Part shown: piece by piece, positions 57,617 through 64,000 of the stretch
Layout: each line of letters opens with the position of its first letter
Position numbering within the stretch: position 1 is the first letter of the stretch
Assembly (NCBI GenBank): GCA_948567375.1
Contig: OX419757.1
Span: 9,982,001-10,046,000, forward strand
Reading direction: 5' to 3'
DNA: 64,000 nucleotides
Source of the DNA: Lunularia cruciata
Taxonomy: Eukaryota; Streptophyta; Marchantiopsida; Lunulariales; Lunulariaceae
Made by a program: the position numbers and the translations under genes
The notes under the pieces: model-generated
Told to the model about the DNA's origin: nothing
The model's database searches: none
What the model saw: only the letters and a program-made list of their open reading frames with translations

Positions 57617-58189
57617 TTTTACTCTATTTTACTTTATCTATAAATGTAATTCCAAAATAGACAAGTATCAAAGTAATGAAAAATCTTAACCACCTCATAA
57701 TTATTGATTGGACTGATTCTATTTTGCATATCAATAGGATTAGTAAAATACTTGCAAACCATAGTGATTTTTTGCTGATTGTAGTTGTGGATATTATATA
57801 ATTACATAGGTGTATAAAAATGGATAATTACAATGTGGAGGAATCTTGCGGCTAACTATCACCACCTTGATTATGCCAAACCTCAACAAAGGCAAGGTGT
57901 CTTTAAAAGAGTACTCCAAAATGAATTTAAAACACCTATGCAAAGTAGTGCAATAACAATATGAAAAAAATGCAAAAAGTACTAGTTGATTATGGATATT
58001 GGAACCTTGAATCATGACATTGAAGTTCAAATTTCATCTTGAAATATAGAAGATTTAGTGTGCTGGCAAGCACAATATTTAGAATGCATTTCTCTATAGA
58101 TTATACTGAGCTAGCATATGCTAGTGAATAAATAATGGTATTCATTATGAAGAAATTACATAAGGATATTAGTCCTAATATAGACATTT

Positions 58190-58752
58190 TGTCATGTGTA
58201 TATATATATCACTACATAATATACATCATTGTAAATATCATATACTATAGAAGAAAACTCATTCATAGATTACACATGAACTCTAAAATGCCACTAATCA
58301 ATCCACTCTTCTATTTGAATTATATTCAAATGGGATTTGAACTACATCCTCTGTTCAACAATCTACAAACAATAGGTCATTGATTACAATCAAGCCACAT
58401 CCACATCCACTCTAGCTAAGAGACTCTAGGTGATGCTTGTTGGACTCTGTCCACTATGGGTAGGAACTTGAAAGCTCAACATTAAAGAAGTGAGCTCTTT
58501 GGAGTTGCACTTTGAAAGTATACTCCTTTGCTTGACATTGGTCTCTAGCCCTAATGGCCCTTTTGATGGCACATTTGATTGTCCAAATAGTGCAAGTGAA
58601 AATGGGTCCCACCATGTGATCAATAGCGATAACATGAAATCTTGTTACCATCAAGTAATCCATGAGCAATTACTAAAATAACTATGACTGCAAACACTAC
58701 CACTCTAATGTTTGAGCAAACTAGCTTTGGCATTACAAACATTCTGATAACT

Positions 58753-58831
<79 letters not shown>

Positions 58832-58920
58832 CTATATAACATACATTGCTGTCAACATCATATACTATCTAAGTATAACTCACACATAAATCATACATGA
58901 ACTTTAAAACTTCACAATTG
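58190..58920. repeat. Composite repeat X-Y-X, related to insertion C; likely LTR side of element F
   Basis: An X block (about 58190-58310: TGTCATGTGTATATA, CATCATATACTATAGAAG, GAACTCTAAAATGCC), then Y (58311-58750: GATGCTTGTTGGACTCTGTCC, CTCTTTGGAGTTGCACTTTG), then a second X (58752-58917) containing the AT microsatellite. Insertion C at 14174-20414 has the order X-X-Y. The text just right of 58917 (CCTCCCTAGTTGGTGG) is purine-rich on the minus strand, like a polypurine tract next to a 3' LTR. Confidence 0.55.
58756..58828. repeat. AT dinucleotide microsatellite
   Basis: About 36 uninterrupted AT units. It expands a short TATATATA stretch present in the related X blocks at 14180 and 58200. 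Confidence 0.95.
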
Positions 58921-59124
58921 CCTCCCTAGTTGGTGGTTAGGTCACTCTAACTCCAAATAACCATCTACTCAAAGTATGTGATAGGCCGTATGGTATGCAA
59001 AGATTAGGAGACCAAGTGTTATTGAGCCCCATTGTTAGTTGTATGTTTGTAATTTATACTAGATAAAAGGTGAATTATAGGTCAAGTATATAATGGACAT
59101 GACCATTGTCCTTGAGGAATCACC

Positions 59125-60200
59125 ATGAGGACGAGAATCAAACATGCCATATGCTATCCTCTCAAAAAATTATCACACACTAACATAGTAGTAGCTCCAC
59201 ATAGAAAACCACATAATATAAACCACATGCTTGCTTGTACAAGTGTCAAGCTTGGGTCCATAGTGCCATCAATGTCTGGGAGGTGTCGAGCATGGTACAC
59301 AATTCTGCAAATGATAGTTCCAAATAACACCATCATGTCCTTTCAACATGAGGACTCTAGAAGGCAAAACCTTATGCACTCTCAAGATAGTATGGTTTGT
59401 AGTCACATCAAGTGTCATTGGTGCAGTCTATTGTAAATATACATAATCACATGGATGAAATTTATGGATCAAGGGTCTATATCCCCTTCCTTGAATATTA
59501 GTATAATGTAAAGTATCCTTATGTTGAGCAATTGCTAAGTTCTCAAAGGCCATCAATATCACTTTCCAAAAGATCTATGCTTGTTAATAACATGCACTCA
59601 CCCATATGTTTTGGATCCCCCAAGTCCAAAACTACAATAGCATCATGATGAATGGCTGCACAAAAATCTAGATCTTGTCCATAGAGTAGAAAGTAAGGAG
59701 AGAAGGATTCTAAGGAGGCTTGCCAACTGAACTGATAGCCCATGGCCAACCAAAGTAACTACCAATCTCCCAAGTGGCCTCTCTACAAACTATACTTATG
59801 CAATCCTGTCTTCACTATTTGAACCACTCTCTTTGCTAAGCCATTTTTCTCAGGGTGATCTCGGGAGGTAGTATGATGATCAATCAATCAATAGAAAATA
59901 TACATCGAAAGGTAGATGCATGCTAATCTAGCACCATGTCCTCATGTGTCTCACCATGCTAATGTGCTATGGTCTGATCCTACTGGTTGGGACATGGGTT
60001 TCTCTCAACCCATCCATATCATGGTTCACCACTCTAGTTCTATAAATAATCATGTAATCATATTCATGTAAATCAAAGCCCATTATGCAAGCTTCCTTGA
60101 AAGCTTATCAAATTCCATTAATCATTTCAATGGTTAATGATCAGTGACGAGAGTGAAAGGGTTACCAAATAGGTAACATTGGAAATGTTATACTACCCAC
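59125..60200 (-). pseudogene. Integrase remnant of element F
   Basis: The 59543-59749 frame encodes MGYQFSWQASLESFSPYFLL followed by YGQDLDF, the conserved end of Ty3/gypsy integrase just past the catalytic Glu (family form: YRxSxQASxxxSPYxLLYGR). Nearby sequence (59830-60180) is consistent with the core region but too mutated for motif calls. Confidence 0.65.
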
Positions 60201-60499
60201 ATTGTTGCCAAGCACTATCCCTTATATAAAATATACTTTTCTTCCATTGAATTGTTGGAGCAACCAGCATAGGCCACCACAAACTCCTTCCCCTCATCAT
60301 CTATTGCTCCAAGCTCCAATGTACTTCAATTGGTATGAACCTAAAATGCTGTCCTTTGATCAGTCTCCTAAGAATAAGTGCAAATATCAATGTCTCCTTG
60401 AGCTCTATAAAAACTCTCTCCTACTCATCTCCCCAACATAGCTCTTGTGTAAGCTTGGTCAGCTTTGTCAAGGCCTTGGCAATAGCACTAAATTCTCTA

Positions 60500-61180
60500 A
60501 CATATCAATTATAAAATTTTACAAACCCAAGGAATGGTCATACTTTGCTCACATCTGTAGGCCAATGAATACATGCAATAGCCTCCACCTTGGTCTGATG
60601 AACACCAAGTCCTCTAGGATAGATGGTGTGACCCAAAAACTCAACATGCTTGTGAAAGAATCTACACTTCTCAAGATGTAATTTGAGTCCATGAGATCTT
60701 AACCTCTCAAACACCTCCAAAAAATGTCTCTCATACTTCTCCACAATGGTGCTATAGACCAAATGTTATCAATATAACACCAAGCAAAATCTAATTTTTT
60801 TGTATCTTACCCGAGACTCTTTACAACTTTGCAAGAGCATTCATTAATCCAAATGATAAGAACCTACACAAATATTAAACATTCTTGCTATGAGGATCAA
60901 TAGCCCAAAATGCTATCTTGGACTTGTCCTCCTCACTAATTGAGATTTGATAATACAATATCTTGCTCAAAGATACAAAGTATTAAAGACCTTTGCATGC
61001 CAAATTGCATCAAAGATCTCTTCTAGTGTATGCATGGCACACCAATTAGCCCTAGTTTGTTGGTTGATAAGGTGACTATCTCCATACATCTGCTTATTTG
61101 TGTACTTGTTTTGCATATCTTTCTTAGCTGGCATCAATGTAGCTAAAGCATACTTTCTATGTGAAATCTCTACCAAACTA
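60500..61180 (-). pseudogene. Reverse transcriptase remnant of element F
   Basis: 60967-61176 encodes LMPAKKDMQNKY and TLEEIFDAIWHAKVFNTLYL, the RT fingers/palm start. The polymerase motif near 60750-60785 reads YIDN instead of YIDD, so one catalytic Asp is lost. 60538-60762 encodes LKLHLEKCRFFHKHVEFLGH and the thumb. The segment is closest to the gypsy type with EEIFDAIGHAKVFSTLDL. Confidence 0.8.
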
Positions 61181-61899
61181 ACCTAAAAGGATCTCTACTT
61201 TGGCTCTAAATCAATACTCTCTCTATATCACTATATTTGTAGGGACATCAAAAAACTAGTTCATCACTAGTCAGTTCAATCTAAATACTAGGTCCTTTTA
61301 GAGCACCCAAATCCTTCATACTAAAGGTAGAAAAACTTGTGTAGCTCCTCAAGAACCTCCAAACTCTTTGTCTTTCCCCTCTTGTAAGCTTGGGATCACT
61401 ATTTGGCTTCTTAGTATTCTCTATAATTGATATAGGAGTGGAAGATGCACCTACTAACTACTACACCGGGTCCTTGGGAGCAATAATGTCATGCTCTCAA
61501 CCACTAGAACCCCCAACCTTAGTGCAAAAAACTCTCTCTACTTTTGTTGTAAGCTCCATATGTCCTCTAGTTACATCCCAAGTAGACAAAGAGTGTAACC
61601 CAAGTAGATCACTCTCACATAGATGGACCCAAGTAGATCACTCTTGCTAGTAGCCACTAGTTGTGTCGAAAGAATACCATGCGCATGAGGTTCATTGCCC
61701 CTAGCATGTGCTTGAATTGTCTTGATAAGCAGAGAGCCCCAAGTTTTTGAGTGGTGATGTCAATCAAGCACATCCTACACTACTTTGCCAAGCCATTATT
61801 CACAATCTAGGTCAAAAAATTTAGGTCCATAACTTGACCTTACATCTGGTGCATGGATGCCTCTAACACTACCATAACAATGATAATATCAATACAAAA

Positions 61900-63010
61900 T
61901 CCATTTCTTACTCCCTCTCATTGGCATTTGGCTCCACCAATTGCCATAATTGTGAGTCCCAAATAAGTTCAAGACCTCCCTCTTGAAAATCATGGGAGCC
62001 TAGGGAACTCATAAGTGTGGGTAAAGTGGCTTTGGGCTATCCAACAAGGTTCACCACTACCATAAGTGACCTATCAACCACTACCATCATATGAGATTGG
62101 TACCCAATATCCAAAATGTCCTCAATAGTAAGGTAGTCTAGTCATTGAATCCCATCATAAGCATGTGATAGAAACTCTCTAGGTAGGAGGTTTGTCCACC
62201 AAAGAAAAAGATGATGAACTTGTGATCCCACTTTGGCTACATCCAACAACATGGTAGTTCCCATCCAAGAGAGAACCTGATGTATACTTGCCACCGCTCA
62301 TGTACAAGAATCACCCATCAAAGGGATGTTCTCTAAAATATAGGTTGGAGAAACAAATTAATGAACACAAAAAATGAATAGGACCATGTCTCTCTAGATC
62401 CTGTACTCCCAACAAGGAAATGCTTGTTGGTATGATCTTTTAGTAACCCTTGATTGTTGACATTGGTAATAACTCAAGATACCAATAGGCCAAGTGTACT
62501 ATGTGATGTAGAGAGACTTATCTATTAGTCTCATCTCTCTCCACATACAAGTACCTCTAAATCTTGTATACTTGCATGTAGTACCACAACTAGTCCATTC
62601 CGAATCCCACCAAACAACTCCAATAGACTTACTCTCTCTAATAGATACTACCAAGCAATGAGTGTGGTATCCAAAGGTGACAAAATAATAGACTCTGGAG
62701 GCTCATCCTCATACAGGTCTCTTGGTGGTACAAAGGCTCCACTCCAAGCTTGCTACATCAATTAATCCACATCCTATTGCAAAACCTCCTCAAAACTCCA
62801 CAATAGAACACCCAAGGTGGATGGAACAATTCCACTTGTACTCCAAATCCAAGTGATCTACTCTAGTTCTAGGGTATCCTCCGCATGGGCATCCTCTACA
62901 TCAGAATTCCTCTCCAATAAATCACCAAGCCAAGTAACAAAACTATTGAAATCTAAAACCAATGCCATGGTCCTTGATTGTAGCAAGCCAAGACTACCAC
63001 TACTATAATG
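61900..63010 (-). pseudogene. Probable gag region of element F
   Basis: No long open run survives. In gene direction the first part encodes an acidic segment (FTWLGDLLERNSDVEDAHAE, DTLELE) and LRNG/Val-rich text; the position upstream of the RT and the length fit gag. A zinc knuckle was not seen. The assignment rests mainly on position. Confidence 0.35.
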
Positions 63011-63137
63011 CACTGGTGGGTATGTACCTATCCCTCACCTGATTGCCAACTTGGCCTATAGGAAGCTTTTTCCTACCAATAGTCAATGTTGAAACCCATG
63101 GGATATAATATTTCTCCATCAACTAGCATATCATATG

Positions 63138-63562
63138 TGTAAAAGACCAAGAACGAGGAGAGAAATAGGAGAATGAAAGCTCACATTGGGACACTTGAAT
63201 GAGGGAAAAATCTGAATGCCTAGTACAAGCTTTGGCTTTGGTATTTATAGGTAGCATACAAGGCCCTTGAGAAGCTTCTCAAGAAGCTTCCTTGAGCCGC
63301 TTTCTTAGAGTGCAAGCCAAGATAACCAGGAAACTTATCAAGAAGCTTCCTTCTAGAAGCCGCCTACTTGGCGTGTAAGCTAAGTTAGTTAGAAGCTTCT
63401 AGAAGCTTCCTTCTAGAAGCTACTTGCTTGGAGCACAAGTTAACTAGTTGGGAAGCTTCCCAAGAAGTTTCCTAGATGCTTCTACAATATTCTAGGCTAA
63501 TTTGGCTTATTCTCTACTTCATTAGCCTTACTAACTATGTCACTAAACTCCATATTTTTACA
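63138..63562 (-). repeat. 3' LTR of chromovirus G (A/B family)
   Basis: It begins TGTAAAAGACCAAG and ends ATATTTTTACA. The reversed TATA box is at 63237-63250 (TTTGGTATTTATAGG). GAAgcTTCtaGAAgcTTC at 63392-63409 followed by TTCtaGAA at 63411-63418 repeats the heat-shock-type cluster of B. The left flank ATATG (63133-63137) would be one half of the target duplication; the other half is outside. Confidence 0.9.
63392..63418. promoter_or_regulatory. Heat-shock-element-like cluster in the G LTR
   Basis: Four perfectly spaced alternating GAA/TTC units (63392-63409) and a further TTCnnGAA pair. It lies about 150 bp upstream of the TATA box in element direction. The match to the B LTR cluster at 19615-19641 is exact over 27 bases, although the rest of the LTRs has many differences. 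Confidence 0.6.
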
Positions 63563-64000
63563 TATTCCCCCACTGCTAGTTGGTGACATCCTCGTTGCCA
63601 TTGAAGCTTCAAACTCCTAGATGGCTGTCTGTGCATTCTAGAGGTGAGAAAGAGGTTCCATGTGGCATCATGAAGGGGATACCCTTTCCAAAGGACCTTG
63701 TACTCCGTATGTTGTTGGCATCCTTGTTGGATGTGGTGACGCGCAAGAATACAATCAACTTTGTACTCCTCATGATCATTGATAGGGATAGGGAGAAGTG
63801 GAGGTTGGACTTGAGAGGAAAAAGAAGAAGGATTAGGAACAAAGGGTTTCAACTTGGAAACATGAAAGACAAGATGGATGCACATATGACAAGGCAAGGC
63901 AAGTCAGTACGCAATAGGAGAGACAATTTGGGTGACATCACAAGGTCCTATCCAATTAGGGGCAAGTTTACAAACTTGGGTATCAAGTGGGAGGGGTAGA
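63563..64000 (-). pseudogene. Integrase C-terminus with chromodomain of chromovirus G, cut by the window end
   Basis: The 120-codon run 63535-63897 encodes MCIHLVFHVSKLKPFVPNPS, then the chromodomain segment EEYKVDCILARHHIQQG and EYKVLWKGYPLHDATW. It is the best preserved chromodomain of this family in the window. The polypurine side (TATTCCCCCACTGCTAGTTG) adjoins the LTR at 63563. The rest of the element lies beyond 64000. Confidence 0.85.

Larger units (their letters stand above)
58920..63137 (-). mobile_element. Ty3/gypsy element F, decayed internal region
   Basis: On the minus strand, from high to low coordinates: a gag-like region (about 63000-61900), RT (61176-60500) and integrase C-terminal half (60200-59100), then the X-Y-X repeat that may be its 3' LTR. 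The 5' end was cut by the insertion of element G at 63138 or lies outside the window. RT and integrase differ from families A and E, so this is a third lineage. All frames are broken. Confidence 0.7.

Noticed and set aside
58756-58828. AT run as a centromeric or origin signal
   Set aside because: It is a simple dinucleotide expansion inside a dispersed repeat.
1-64000. CRISPR arrays, bacterial operons or prophage
   Set aside because: No regular short repeats with spacers and no prokaryotic gene layout; introns, LTR elements and codon context are those of a plant nucleus.

Overview
The window looks like nuclear DNA of a land plant with a large, repeat-swollen genome. The evidence is decayed Ty3/gypsy chromoviruses primed by initiator tRNA-Met, an intron-containing DUF2431 (BMT5-like) gene of plant type, and a UMP-CMP kinase with an organelle presequence. 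The kinase carries a C-terminal CaMKII association (hub) domain, which leads me to suspect a non-angiosperm (bryophyte, lycophyte, fern or gymnosperm). I cannot name the species. Only two genes are recognised with confidence. They lie in two more balanced-composition islands (about 0.8-4.4 kb and 51.2-56.3 kb) separated by about 45 kb of AT-rich, nested and mutated mobile elements.

Layout: (1) 0.8-2.1 kb, minus strand: single-exon gene for a mitochondrial-type UMP-CMP kinase fused to a CaMKII hub domain. A possible small gene lies at 2.8-3.1 kb, then AT-rich non-coding DNA to about 8.1 kb. (2) 8.1-25.6 kb: a nest. The outermost layer seems to be an element with roughly 250-bp inverted ends and a broken coiled-coil gene. 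Inside it sits chromovirus A (plus strand, 10642-22744), which holds a solo LTR of a second family (11426-12164, AGAGA duplications) and a composite repeat C (14174-20414). C holds chromovirus B (minus strand, 14265-19799, TAGAC duplications). (3) 25.6-31.3 kb: non-coding DNA, then a second copy of the coiled-coil element. (4) 31.4-42.0 kb: chromovirus D, a badly decayed relative of A and B, containing another solo LTR (AAATC duplications) and a complete second-family chromovirus E (35364-41635). (5) 42-51 kb: a third coiled-coil copy on the minus strand and two unrecognised decayed coding regions. (6) 51.2-56.3 kb: second gene island with the three-exon BMT5-like methyltransferase gene. (7) 57.5-64 kb: chromovirus-like element F, then the 3' end of element G (family of A/B) running off the window.

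The most interesting points are the kinase-hub fusion, clusters of perfect heat-shock-element spacing (GAAnnTTCnnGAAnnTTC) just upstream of the TATA box in the A/B/G LTRs, the inverted-ended coiled-coil element, and several perfect hairpins that relatives lack and that look like template-switch mutations. No mobile element here has an intact coding region. Divergence figures and ends are by-eye estimates.
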